Shown here piece by piece: positions 56,860 to 64,000 of a DNA stretch of 64,000 bases; within the stretch, counting starts at the first letter, position 1, and every line of letters begins with the position of its first letter. The position numbers were made by a program, and so were the translations under genes. Source of the stretch: Noviluteimonas lactosilytica (GTDB taxonomy: Bacteria > Pseudomonadota > Gammaproteobacteria > Xanthomonadales > Xanthomonadaceae); the NCBI RefSeq assembly GCF_020866925.1, contig NZ_JAJGAK010000001.1:372001-436000 (forward strand). The letters run 5' to 3'. The notes under the pieces are model-generated. The model did not search any database and was not told the DNA's origin. It was given only the letters and a program-made list of their open reading frames with translations.

Positions 56860-58197
56860 TTAGGCGCGCGAGTCGCGTCGACCGCCCTGCTTGTTGTTGC
56901 CACGACCGTCGCGCGAACCATGCTGCTTCGGACCGGCATGCGCGTGACGCGGCTGCGCCTGCGCCGGCTTGCCGTGCGGACGATGGCCGCGCTGCGGACG
57001 CTGCGGCGGACGCGGGCCACGCTTCTGGTCGAACGGCGCACTGTCGGAACGCACCGCGCGCGTCGGCTCGAAGCCACGCACGACTTCCGTCTCGACGTCC
57101 GCCTTCAGCATGCGCTGGATCTGGCGCAGCAAGTGCGCTTCGTCCGGCGACACCAGCGACAGCGCTTCGCCGCTCGCGCCGTTGCGGCCGGTGCGGCCGA
57201 TGCGGTGCACGTAGTCTTCCGCGACCATCGGCAGATCGTGGTTGATCACCAGCGGCAGGTTGGGGATGTCGAGGCCGCGCGCGGCGACGTCCGTCGCCAC
57301 CAGCACGCGCGCCTTGCCCGACTTGAACTCGTTGAGCGCACGCTGGCGCGCGGCCTGGCTCTTGTTGCCGTGGATCGCGACCGCCGACAGGCCCGCTTCG
57401 ACCAACTGTTCGGCCAGGCGATTGCAGCCGTGCTTGGTCTTGCCGAACACCAGCACCTGCTCGGTGTGGCGCTTGGCGAGGATGTCGATCAGCAGTTCGC
57501 GCTTGCGCGGACCGTCGACCGGATGCGCGCGATGCACGATGGTTTCGGCGATCGTGTTGTTCGCCGCGACCTGCACCTGCACCGGGTTGCGCATGAACTC
57601 GAGCGCGAGCGCCTTGATCTGCGATTCGAACGTCGCCGAGAACAACAGCGTCTGGCGATTCGCCGGCACGCGGTTGAGCACGCGCTTGATCGCGGGCAGG
57701 AAGCCCATGTCGAGCATGCGGTCGGCTTCGTCGAGCACGAGCAGTTCGACGGCGTCGAGCTTGGCGCTGCCGCGCTCGAGGTGGTCGAGCAAACGACCCG
57801 GGCACGCGACGAGGATGTCGACGCCGCGACGGAACGCGTCGATCTGCGGCTGCATGCCGGCGCCGCCGAAGATCGTGGTCACGTTGAGGCGCAGGTGGCG
57901 GCCGTAGGCCTTGAGGCTGTCGCCGACCTGCACCGCGAGTTCGCGCGTCGGCACGAGGATCAGCGCGCGCGGCTTGCGCGGGCCGTTGCCGGCCGGCTTG
58001 CCTTCGGCCAGCTTCTGCAGCAGCGGCAAACCGAACGCGGCGGTCTTGCCGGTGCCGGTCTGCGCGCCGCCGAGCACGTCCTGCCCGGCGAGGACGAGCG
58101 GAATCGCGTCGGCCTGGATCGGCGTGGGCGTGGTGTAGCCGTTATCGGCGAGCGCGCGCAGCAGCGCGGGCGCGAGCCCGAGGGTTTCGAACGTCAT
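56860..58197 (-). CDS. rhlE: RhlE-type DEAD-box RNA helicase
   Basis: A 445-aa RNA helicase. Q motif FETLGLAPALLRALADNGY, Walker A AQTGTGKT near residue 50, DEAD in VLDEADRMLDMG near 155, SAT motif FSATF, and motif VI HRIGRTGRNG near 330. The C terminus is a low-complexity basic tail (RPPQRPQRGHRPHGKPAQ) that binds RNA. Acts in ribosome assembly or RNA decay. ATG 58197 has GGAG about 9 nt upstream; the upstream ~285 nt may include a long 5' leader. Confidence 0.92.
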   Translation of the reverse strand: MTFETLGLAPALLRALADNGYTTPTPIQADAIPLVLAGQDVLGGAQTGTGKTAAFGLPLLQKLAEGKPAGNGPRKPRALILVPTRELAVQVGDSLKAYGRHLRLNVTTIFGGAGMQPQIDAFRRGVDILVACPGRLLDHLERGSAKLDAVELLVLDEADRMLDMGFLPAIKRVLNRVPANRQTLLFSATFESQIKALALEFMRNPVQVQVAANNTIAETIVHRAHPVDGPRKRELLIDILAKRHTEQVLVFGKTKHGCNRLAEQLVEAGLSAVAIHGNKSQAARQRALNEFKSGKARVLVATDVAARGLDIPNLPLVINHDLPMVAEDYVHRIGRTGRNGASGEALSLVSPDEAHLLRQIQRMLKADVETEVVRGFEPTRAVRSDSAPFDQKRGPRPPQRPQRGHRPHGKPAQAQPRHAHAGPKQHGSRDGRGNNKQGGRRDSRA

Positions 58198-58421
58198 TGG
58201 TGGAGCTCCGATGTGGAAGCACGCCTGCATGCGGCGTGCACTCGAAGCTTTCCCTGGAACCGCGCTGTCGAGTCTTTTTGTGCGCCCCGGCAGGAAGCCG
58301 GCGCGTGTCGCGCGACGAAAGAGGTACGGGGTTGGTCTGGGACCAAAGGGCCGGGAAAACGCTACGGCCGTGCGCGAGCGGGGCGCAGTCTAGCACGAGA
58401 CGCTGAATGGCGGGCCATAAA

Positions 58422-58449
58422 AAAGCGGCGCCCCGAGGGACGCCGCTTT
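58422..58449 (-). terminator. intrinsic terminator for the beta-helix gene
   Basis: Arms AAAGCGGCG (58422-58430) and CGCCGCTTT (58441-58449). On the minus strand the stem is followed by a T-run at 58421-58417. It lies just downstream of the beta-helix protein stop at 58483. Confidence 0.8.
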
Positions 58450-58482
58450 GAAAACCCGGTTCTGACGCCGGGTTGATATCGC

Positions 58483-59619
58483 TTACTGGTACTTGTTGGT
58501 GCCGATGGTCAGCGAGTAGTTCGAACGACGCAGGATGTCGCGCTCGATCTTCGTCGACCAGCCGGTCAGCGTGAACGGCGTACGCGTCTTGGTGCCCAGG
58601 CGCGTGTAGTTGCCGTACGACAGGTTGCCGCTGTGGGTCACGTAGCGGGTGCCGTCGTTGTAGACCACGCCCGTCGCCGAGTTGTAGCGGATGGTGTTGT
58701 TGGTCACCTTCAGCGTCGAAATGCCGTTGGTGCCGATGCCCAGGCTGCCGTTGCGCTCGATCGTGGACGAGGTGATCGTCACGTTGGTCGTGCGCTTCCA
58801 GATGTTCAGGCCGTACTTGGCGTTGTTGTTCAAGCGGCAGTTCTGGATCAACACGTTGGTGCAGCTACCGCCTTCATCCGGCTCGATGTCGATGCCGCAC
58901 TCGGGCGAGGTGCCCTTGGTGTAGCTGAACTCGGAGTCGTAGACGCGGACGTAGGAGCACTGCGTGAGCGAGAGGCCCTGGCGGCGGTTGTTGGTGGAGA
59001 CGATGTTCGCGATCACCAGGTCGTAGGCGCTGCCGCCGACGCAGACGCCGTCGCCCGTGCACTTGGACACGCGCAGGTCGCGGATGGTGATGCGCTTGGC
59101 GCTGCCACCGACCGAGATGCCGTGGCCCCATTCGTGCGTGCCCGAACCGAAGCGGTGCGTGTCGCGGTCGCCGACGAGTTGGCCGCCTGCGATTTCGACG
59201 TCCGTATCGCTGCTGATGCGGATGATGTAGTAGCGCGAAAGCCCGTTGGTCTTCGCCTTCAGGATCGTGCCCGGCTCCATCTTGAGCAGCATCTTGCTGC
59301 GCGTGTTGATCGACTTGGAAACGTCGATCATGTACGTGCCGGCCGGGATGTACACCGTTCCGCCGGTCGAGGGCAGCGAGTTGATTGCGGCCTGGATCGC
59401 CGCGGTGTCGTCGTGGCTGCCGTTACCGAGCGCACCGTAGTTCTTGACGTTGCGATAGGTCGTACCGCGGGCGCGGGTAGGCGGCGTCGTAAGCGCGAAT
59501 GCGGGCATCGACACACCGCCGATGACGAGCGGCGCGGCGAGGACCAGCGAGTTGCGGAGGAATTCGCGACGAGGCATTCCTGCCCCGTGCACGGCGTGCA
59601 CGAGATTCGTATCGTTCAA
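58483..59619 (-). CDS. Tat-exported right-handed beta-helix protein (pectate-lyase/GH28-like fold)
   Basis: A 378-aa exported protein. The twin-arginine signal reads PRREFLRNSLVLAAPLVIGG near residues 16-35, with likely cleavage after MPAFA. The mature N terminus TYRNVKNYGALGNGSHDDTA then AIQAAINSL is the pectate-lyase-superfamily cap. The centre is made of repeated short strands with N/T ladders (NVTITSSTIERNGSLGIG, LKVTNNTIRYNSATGVV), i.e. a parallel beta-helix. Likely a polysaccharide-acting lyase, hydrolase or epimerase; catalytic residues cannot be assigned. The TTG at 59619 has AAAGGGG at good spacing; ATG 59577 is an alternative start. Confidence 0.82.
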   Translation of the reverse strand: MNDTNLVHAVHGAGMPRREFLRNSLVLAAPLVIGGVSMPAFALTTPPTRARGTTYRNVKNYGALGNGSHDDTAAIQAAINSLPSTGGTVYIPAGTYMIDVSKSINTRSKMLLKMEPGTILKAKTNGLSRYYIIRISSDTDVEIAGGQLVGDRDTHRFGSGTHEWGHGISVGGSAKRITIRDLRVSKCTGDGVCVGGSAYDLVIANIVSTNNRRQGLSLTQCSYVRVYDSEFSYTKGTSPECGIDIEPDEGGSCTNVLIQNCRLNNNAKYGLNIWKRTTNVTITSSTIERNGSLGIGTNGISTLKVTNNTIRYNSATGVVYNDGTRYVTHSGNLSYGNYTRLGTKTRTPFTLTGWSTKIERDILRRSNYSLTIGTNKYQ

Positions 59620-60078
59620 GGCTTAGGCCCCTTTCGTTGGCGATCGGCAAGTGCGGCTTCGAAAAAAACAGCGGCCGATCAAGTCAATGGAAAGTTACGC
59701 AGCAATCACGGTGGAGCGTTCGATCTATGCGTCGACGTCTCGTGATGGCGTGGAGGGACTGTAACCGCTCCCGTCGGGTTTTCACCCACTCGTCACCGCA
59801 CTCCCACACATTCGGACGCGATTTGCGCATTCACGTTGCGTATTGTTCAGATGCATCAAAGCGACAGCGGAAAACAAGGGGTTTTTTTAACGTTGCGATA
59901 ACGTTTCGATGCTTCTGCAGAGTTCCATTCGCGATTATGCAGAGTTCGCACCGACGCATTCAGTCGCAAATGGACGCTGTTGCGCGGCGCAACAAACGTG
60001 CCGACCTCATCACACGGCCGCTGCACGCGCAGTGTCACGTTCACTCACAAGCCGTTGCCGACACTCCCCCGGGTCCGC
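59620..60078. other. 459-nt intergenic region, AT-richer, between divergent genes
   Basis: It separates the beta-helix gene (minus) from the MBL hydrolase gene (plus) and should hold both promoters. It contains a T7 run, an AACGTT pair near 59890-59906, and a 10-bp direct repeat TGCAGAGTTC at 59916-59925 and 59938-59947 (22 bp apart, about two helical turns), which could be a paired binding site. A minus-strand TTGACT lies at 59682-59687. No coding frame or RNA family is recognised. Confidence 0.5.
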
Positions 60079-61101
60079 ATGCGTCTTCATCGACTCAACT
60101 GCATCAGCACGCGACTGCCCGGCGGGCGGTTGCTCCATGGCGACGCCGCGACGCCGGGGCTGTGCACGAGCCATTGCCTGCTCGTGGACACCGGCGACGG
60201 CCTGGTGCTGGTCGATACGGGCCTGGGTCTCGGCGACGTGCTCGATCCGGAGCAGCGCCTCGCGCCCATCGTGCGCTCGCTGCTGAAGCCCGACCTGCGC
60301 GCCGAGATGACCGCGCTGCGCCAGATCGAACGGATGGGCTTCCGCTCCGACGACGTGCGCGACATCGTGCTGACCCACCTGGACTTCGACCAGGCCGGCG
60401 GCCTCGACGATTTCCCGCGCGCCCGCGTCCACCTGCTCGCGCGCGAACACGACCACGCGCTCTCGCAGCGCGGCTGGGGCGCGAAGCAGCGGTATCGGCC
60501 GTCGCAATGGTCCACGCGCAATCGCTGGGTCGCCTACGACCGCATGTCGATCGCGCCGTGGCTGGGCCTGTCGTGCGTGCGCGAACTGAGCGGCGTGCCC
60601 GAAGGCATCGTGCTCGTGCCCCTGCCCGGCCACACGCCGGGCCATTGCGGCGTGGCGGTGCGCGCCGACGATCGCTGGTATCTGCACGCGGGCGACGCGT
60701 ATTGCGACGCGCGCGAACTCGACGCCGATCCGCAGTGCGGTTTCGGCATGCGCGTGTATCAATCGATGACGCAATCCAACGCGCGCGCACGCCTCGCGAC
60801 GCAGCGCGTATTGCGCAAGCTGCACGCCGATCACCCGGACGTGATCATCTCCTGCACGCACGACGCGCGTGAGTTCGAGCGCCTCGCCGGCCGCCCCGCG
60901 AATGCGTTGCCCGATCCGGTGGCGACCTCCGCCGTCGACGATCCCTACACCCGCAAGATCGTGCGCGCGCCGCGCGACGTCACGCTCGCACCGCGCAGCG
61001 TGCCGGGCATCGAAGTGGTCGATCACGAAGGCGATCCCGGGTTCGACTTCGACGCACTGGCGCAATCCGCGATCGACCCGCCATCGCCTCCGAGGGCGTG
61101 A
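60079..61101 (+). CDS. MBL-fold metallo-hydrolase
   Basis: A 340-aa metallo-beta-lactamase-fold protein. VLTHLDFDQAGGLDDFP (near residue 97) stands in for the HxHxDH motif with the second His replaced by Asp and the last by Gln. LPGHTPGHCGV near residue 190 and HAGDAYCD give further ligands. The variant motif resembles that of some lactonase-like MBL enzymes, so activity cannot be assumed. ATG 60079 is preceded by only a weak ribosome site. It overlaps the exonuclease III start by one base (TGATG). Confidence 0.78.
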   Translation: MRLHRLNCISTRLPGGRLLHGDAATPGLCTSHCLLVDTGDGLVLVDTGLGLGDVLDPEQRLAPIVRSLLKPDLRAEMTALRQIERMGFRSDDVRDIVLTHLDFDQAGGLDDFPRARVHLLAREHDHALSQRGWGAKQRYRPSQWSTRNRWVAYDRMSIAPWLGLSCVRELSGVPEGIVLVPLPGHTPGHCGVAVRADDRWYLHAGDAYCDARELDADPQCGFGMRVYQSMTQSNARARLATQRVLRKLHADHPDVIISCTHDAREFERLAGRPANALPDPVATSAVDDPYTRKIVRAPRDVTLAPRSVPGIEVVDHEGDPGFDFDALAQSAIDPPSPPRA

Positions 61102-62015
61102 TGGCGGCGAGGAAAAGCGTCGCTCGATCGCTCCGCATCGCGACGTTCAACGTCAACGGCATCCGATCGCGCCTGCCGCACCTGCTCCAATGGCTGGCGA
61201 AGGAACAGCCCGACATCGCGTGCCTGCAGGAATTGAAGGCGGTCGACGAAGGTTTCCCGATCGATGCGATCCGGGACGCGGGTTACGGCGCGCTGTGGCA
61301 CGGCCAGCGGTCCTGGAACGGCGTGGCGATCCTCGCGCGTGGCGGCGATCCGATCGAAAGCCGCCGCGGTTTGCCCGGCGCGCGCGACGACGTGCAATCG
61401 CGTTACCTGGAAGCCGCCGCGCACGGCGTGCTCGTCGGTTGCCTCTACCTGCCGAACGGGAATCCGCAGCCGGGGCCGAAGTTCGACTACAAGCTCGCGT
61501 GGTTCGACCGCTTCCTCAAGCATGCGCAGGGCTTGTTCGACAGCGGCCACCCCGTCGTGCTCGCCGGAGACTACAACGTCGTGCCCACCGACGAACTCGA
61601 CATCTACGATCCGAAGCACTGGAAGAAGGACGCGCTGCTGCAACCCGAAAGCCGCGATCGCTACGCCGCCCTCCTCGACCAGGGTTGGACCGACGCGTTG
61701 CGCACGCGCTTCCCCGACGAGAAGGTCTTCACGTTCTGGGATTACTTCCGCAACCACTGGCCGCGCAACGCGGGCCTGCGCATCGATCACCTGCTATTGA
61801 GCCGCGACCTCGCACCGAAGCTGCGCGGCGCCGGTGTCGATCGCTGGGTGCGCGACTTGCCGAGCGCGAGCGACCACGCGCCGACGTGGGTCGAGCTGGG
61901 CCCGAAGCGCGCAGCGAAGAAACAGGGGTCAGAGCACCCTTCTCGGGAAAAAGGTGCTCTGACCCCTGTTTCTGCTCCCAGGAAGGCGCGCGCCGTCAAG
62001 AAGGCGCGCGCCTGA
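61101..62015 (+). CDS. xthA: exodeoxyribonuclease III with REP-derived C-terminal tail
   Basis: A 304-aa AP endonuclease/3'-5' exonuclease of base-excision repair. Catalytic features: RIATFNVNGIRSRLPHL, the metal Glu in CLQELKAVDEGFP, LAGDYNVVPTDELD, and LRIDHLLLSRDL with the final DH pair in SASDHAPTWVEL. The conserved domain ends near residue 270. The last ~32 residues (KKQGSEHPSREKGALTPVSA then basic) are translated through a REP palindrome at 61918-61973, so the stop has been displaced by the repeat. A GTG at 61098 is in frame; ATG 61101 overlaps the upstream stop. Confidence 0.95.
   Translation: MAARKSVARSLRIATFNVNGIRSRLPHLLQWLAKEQPDIACLQELKAVDEGFPIDAIRDAGYGALWHGQRSWNGVAILARGGDPIESRRGLPGARDDVQSRYLEAAAHGVLVGCLYLPNGNPQPGPKFDYKLAWFDRFLKHAQGLFDSGHPVVLAGDYNVVPTDELDIYDPKHWKKDALLQPESRDRYAALLDQGWTDALRTRFPDEKVFTFWDYFRNHWPRNAGLRIDHLLLSRDLAPKLRGAGVDRWVRDLPSASDHAPTWVELGPKRAAKKQGSEHPSREKGALTPVSAPRKARAVKKARA
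61918..61973. repeat. REP-type palindrome, copy 4, inside the xthA 3' end
   Basis: Arms 61918-61938 and 61953-61973 are exact 21-nt complements with core CAGGGGTCAGAGCACC and a short imperfect inner stem. Unlike the other three copies it lies within a coding region, in frame, 43 nt before the xthA stop. Confidence 0.9.
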
Positions 62016-62021
62016 CAGCGA

Positions 62022-62465
62022 TCACTTCAACTCGATCTCGCGCAGCAACTCCTCGCCCAGCAACTGGCGCATCACGACGCGCTTGCCCGAAGCCTCGTCG
62101 GCCTCGCGATAAGTGAGCTTGGTGACCTTCTGCTGGATCGGCTGCATCTTCTCGAACATGCCGTCGAGCGTGGCCATGTTCGGATAGGTCACGACGAGAT
62201 ACAGGTCCGGCTCCTGCGGGGTTTTCGGCGCCGCGCTGAAGACCGCGTAGCTCAGCACGTACCCGGCCTTCTTGGCCTCTTCCATCACCGGCTTCCAGTT
62301 CTTCGACAGGTAATCCATGTAGTTCTCGAACTGCCCGTCGACCACCCGGATGGACGAGACGTTGGTCACCGGGCCTTCGGACCACGCGCGGTCCTGGGCG
62401 ACGGCAGGGGCAGCGAGCGACAGCAACAGCAGCCCGGCAGCGAGCCAGGCGATGCGGCGTTTCAT
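62022..62465 (-). CDS. periplasmic protein of unknown function
   Basis: A 147-aa exported protein with signal peptide ending APAVAQ (near residue 24). The rest (NVSSIRVVDGQFENYMDYLS, DLYLVVTYPNMATLDGMFEK) alternates strands and helices in the way of a dimeric alpha-beta barrel (ABM-like) fold, but no motif is diagnostic. It converges with xthA. Confidence 0.7.
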   Translation of the reverse strand: MKRRIAWLAAGLLLLSLAAPAVAQDRAWSEGPVTNVSSIRVVDGQFENYMDYLSKNWKPVMEEAKKAGYVLSYAVFSAAPKTPQEPDLYLVVTYPNMATLDGMFEKMQPIQQKVTKLTYREADEASGKRVVMRQLLGEELLREIELK

Positions 62466-62549
62466 GGGCCTCACTCCTCGAATCCGATACCCCTGACGCT
62501 CAGCGTGAACGCGGGTCACCGGCCGTGGCGGACAGCGCGCGCGGTGAGT

Positions 62550-62762
62550 TCAGCCGAACGGCAACGGATGCTCCCTGAGCAGGGAGCGGAGATTGGCCAG
62601 CTTCACCCGGGCTTCCATCGTGAGCGCCAGGCCGCCGTCGGGGGTGCGTTCGACCAGGCCCATTCCCGCGAGCGTCTCGACATGTTCGTCGGCGGGGACC
62701 TCCCCGCCCTCGAGCGCTTCCAACAGGAACAGGTAGTCGAAGTCCAAGTCTTGACTCTTCAT
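62550..62762 (-). CDS. small hypothetical protein, winged-helix-like
   Basis: A 70-aa protein beginning MKSQDLDFDYLFLLEALEGG and continuing ETLAGMGLVERTPDGGLALT, a pattern of a helix, recognition-like helix and a beta wing. It could be a minimal DNA-binding or regulatory protein. It is divergent from the response-regulator gene across about 130 nt, but no family is recognised. Confidence 0.55.
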   Translation of the reverse strand: MKSQDLDFDYLFLLEALEGGEVPADEHVETLAGMGLVERTPDGGLALTMEARVKLANLRSLLREHPLPFG

Positions 62763-62892
62763 ACCGTGGGCAAGAGTAGCGGGCACCGCCGTGAAAAGAC
62801 TTTCACGATTCGCGTCACATGCGTCGCTTCATCGCGATTTCACCGCGCAGGTTCGACCTTCGCCAATGCAACGGAACGCACGGACTTATTCG

Positions 62893-63339
62893 ATGATCAG
62901 CGCCGCCGACATCCTCGCCGCCCGCATCCTCGTCGTCGACGACGACCTCGATGCGCTGCGCACGCTCGAACAGAGCCTGACATCGGCGGGCTACAGCACG
63001 CTGACCTGCACGACCGATCCGCGCCGCGTCGCCGCGCTGCACGCCGAGCACGATTTCGACGCGATCCTGCTCGACGTGCTGATGCCCGGCATGGACGGCT
63101 TCGAAGTGATGGAAGCGCTCAAGCCCGGCGAGCGCGGCGGTTACCTGCCCGTGCTCGCGCTGACCGCCGAACCGGGTCATCGGACCCAGGCGTTGCGATA
63201 CGGCGCCAAGGATTTCCTGCGCAAGCCGTTCGATCCGGAAGAACTGTTGCTGCGCGTGCGCAACCTGGTCGAAGTGCGGCTGCTGTACAAGGACGCGGCC
63301 TCCGCGGTGTCGATCGACCGGGCGGTCGCGGCCGCCTGA
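62893..63339 (+). CDS. single-domain response regulator (CheY-like)
   Basis: A 148-aa receiver. Acidic pocket VVDDD near residue 15, phosphorylatable Asp in LLDVLMPGMDGFEVMEALKP near residue 60, Thr in LALTAEPGH, and the conserved Lys in FLRKPFDPEELLLRVRNLVE. No output domain follows. No histidine kinase is adjacent. Starts at 62866 and 62791 are also possible; 62893 is the nearest to the receiver domain. Confidence 0.87.
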   Translation: MISAADILAARILVVDDDLDALRTLEQSLTSAGYSTLTCTTDPRRVAALHAEHDFDAILLDVLMPGMDGFEVMEALKPGERGGYLPVLALTAEPGHRTQALRYGAKDFLRKPFDPEELLLRVRNLVEVRLLYKDAASAVSIDRAVAAA

Positions 63340-63349
63340 GGGCGGCACG

Positions 63350-63817
63350 ATGGCGGAAACCAGCTGCGGCATCCTGTTGTACCGACGCGATCCCGACGGA
63401 CTGCGCGTGCTGCTCACCCATCCCGGCGGACCGTTCTGGCGCAATCGCGACGATGGCGCGTGGACGATCCCGAAAGGCGGCCCCGACGGCGACGAATGCC
63501 ACGAAGCCACGGCGATGCGCGAGTTCGAGGAGGAACTCGGCAAGCCGGTCGACGGTGCATTGACGCCACTCGGCATGATCCGCCAGAAGGGCGGCAAGCG
63601 CGTGCATGCGTTCGCCGTCGAAGGCGACTTCGATGTCGCCAAGGTGCGCAGCAACCTGTTCGCCTGCGAATGGCCGCCGAAGAGCGGACGCGTGCAGGCC
63701 TTCCCGGAAGTCGATCGCGCCGAATGGTTCACGCTCGAACAGGCGCGCACGAAACTGCTCGCGTCGCAGTGCGACTTGCTGGATCGACTGGACGCCTTGC
63801 TGCGCGAGACTACTTGA
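63350..63817 (+). CDS. Nudix hydrolase
   Basis: A 155-aa pyrophosphohydrolase. The Nudix box is GGPDGDECHEATAMREFEEELG near residues 44-65, fitting Gx5Ex7REUxEExGU. AETSCGILLYRRDPDGLRVL at the start and WTIPKGGPDGDE before the box resemble the NUDIX enzymes that act on diadenosine polyphosphates or NTPs. It begins 10 nt after the response-regulator stop, so likely an operon. Its last 8 nt overlap the convergent esterase gene. Confidence 0.92.
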   Translation: MAETSCGILLYRRDPDGLRVLLTHPGGPFWRNRDDGAWTIPKGGPDGDECHEATAMREFEEELGKPVDGALTPLGMIRQKGGKRVHAFAVEGDFDVAKVRSNLFACEWPPKSGRVQAFPEVDRAEWFTLEQARTKLLASQCDLLDRLDALLRETT

Positions 63818-64000
63818 GGCCGGCGAGGAAGGCCTCGGTGCGCCGCAACGCTTCCGCGCCTTCCGCGGAATCGAGATCGAACTGGTATTCGTGCGGCAAT
63901 GCGGGCGCGTGGTCGCGCGGCCAGAACAGCACGTCGACCGGCACGCCCTGCGCGCGCAACTGGTCGGCCATCAAGTACGAATGCGCCTGCAGCGGATCGT
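63810..64000 (-). CDS. C-terminal part of an alpha/beta-hydrolase (esterase-like), partial
   Basis: 63 residues, cut off at the right edge: DPLQAHSYLMADQLRAQGVP near the start, then VDVLFWPRDHAPALPHEYQF and a C-terminal helix ending in AGLK. The DPL...S..MA..L...GV.V motif and the following His (HEYQF) fit the C-terminal region of alpha/beta-hydrolase-fold esterases. It converges with and overlaps the Nudix gene by 8 nt. Confidence 0.6.
   Translation of the reverse strand, partial: DPLQAHSYLMADQLRAQGVPVDVLFWPRDHAPALPHEYQFDLDSAEGAEALRRTEAFLAGLK

Noticed and set aside
60079-61101. Naming the MBL protein as an acyl-homoserine-lactone lactonase
   Set aside because: The HxHxDH motif is altered (THLDFDQ) and no quorum-sensing gene is nearby.

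Overview
The window is a 64 kb chromosomal segment of a high-GC gammaproteobacterium. The best fit is a member of the Xanthomonadaceae/Lysobacteraceae (Lysobacter-like). This is inferred from the strong G/C bias at third codon positions, a lysine/alanine-rich histone-like protein, a PilE-PilY1-PilX-PilW-PilV-FimT minor pilin operon, an SpvB/RHS toxin, a BlaI/BlaR1 pair, many secreted metallopeptidases, and REP-type palindromes with the core CAGGGGTCAGAG. Coding density is high. No rRNA, tRNA, CRISPR array, complete insertion sequence or replication origin was seen.

Layout. 1-16.2 kb holds housekeeping and envelope genes: lhr helicase, cfa, a DUF3298 lipoprotein, a TPR membrane protein, a cold-shock protein, rluF, a GNAT enzyme, the histone-like protein, rhomboid, GST, an M14 peptidase, a three-module lipoprotein and a YdeI-like protein. 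16.2-28.1 kb is the accessory part, visibly AT-richer in places. It contains a 2390-aa SpvB/RHS protein with a JAB/DUF4329-like tip followed by an exported candidate immunity protein, a barnase/barstar pair, a transglutaminase-like secreted protein, and a short Sec-signal protein with an RHS junction and a nuclease-like tail followed by two paralogous putative immunity genes. I read this as a polymorphic-toxin island.

28.2-39.9 kb carries uup, selO, an alkB-like/DUF763/small membrane protein operon with four-base overlaps, an M1 aminopeptidase, a frameshifted hydrolase, HD and GIY-YIG proteins and a TPR-tailed ECF sigma factor. 40.0-46.7 kb is the type IV minor pilin operon. 46.9-54.4 kb has an MFS exporter, a YCII/DGPF protein, small lipoproteins, an M61 peptidase, LtrA, an aldo/keto reductase and a sirtuin. 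54.4-56.8 kb is blaI-blaR1 behind two interlocked palindromic operators. 56.9-64 kb has rhlE, a Tat-exported beta-helix protein, an MBL hydrolase, an exonuclease III whose 3' end contains a REP hairpin, small hypothetical proteins, a single-domain response regulator, a Nudix hydrolase and the end of an esterase.

Four long palindromes built on the same core sequence (8.9, 37.3, 48.8 and 61.9 kb) and one unrelated 35-bp inverted repeat (4.5 kb) are the main non-coding structures. The most novel material is the toxin island, especially the minimal signal peptide-RHS junction-toxin protein, and the BlaR1 homologue with a methionine heptad-repeat sensor domain.
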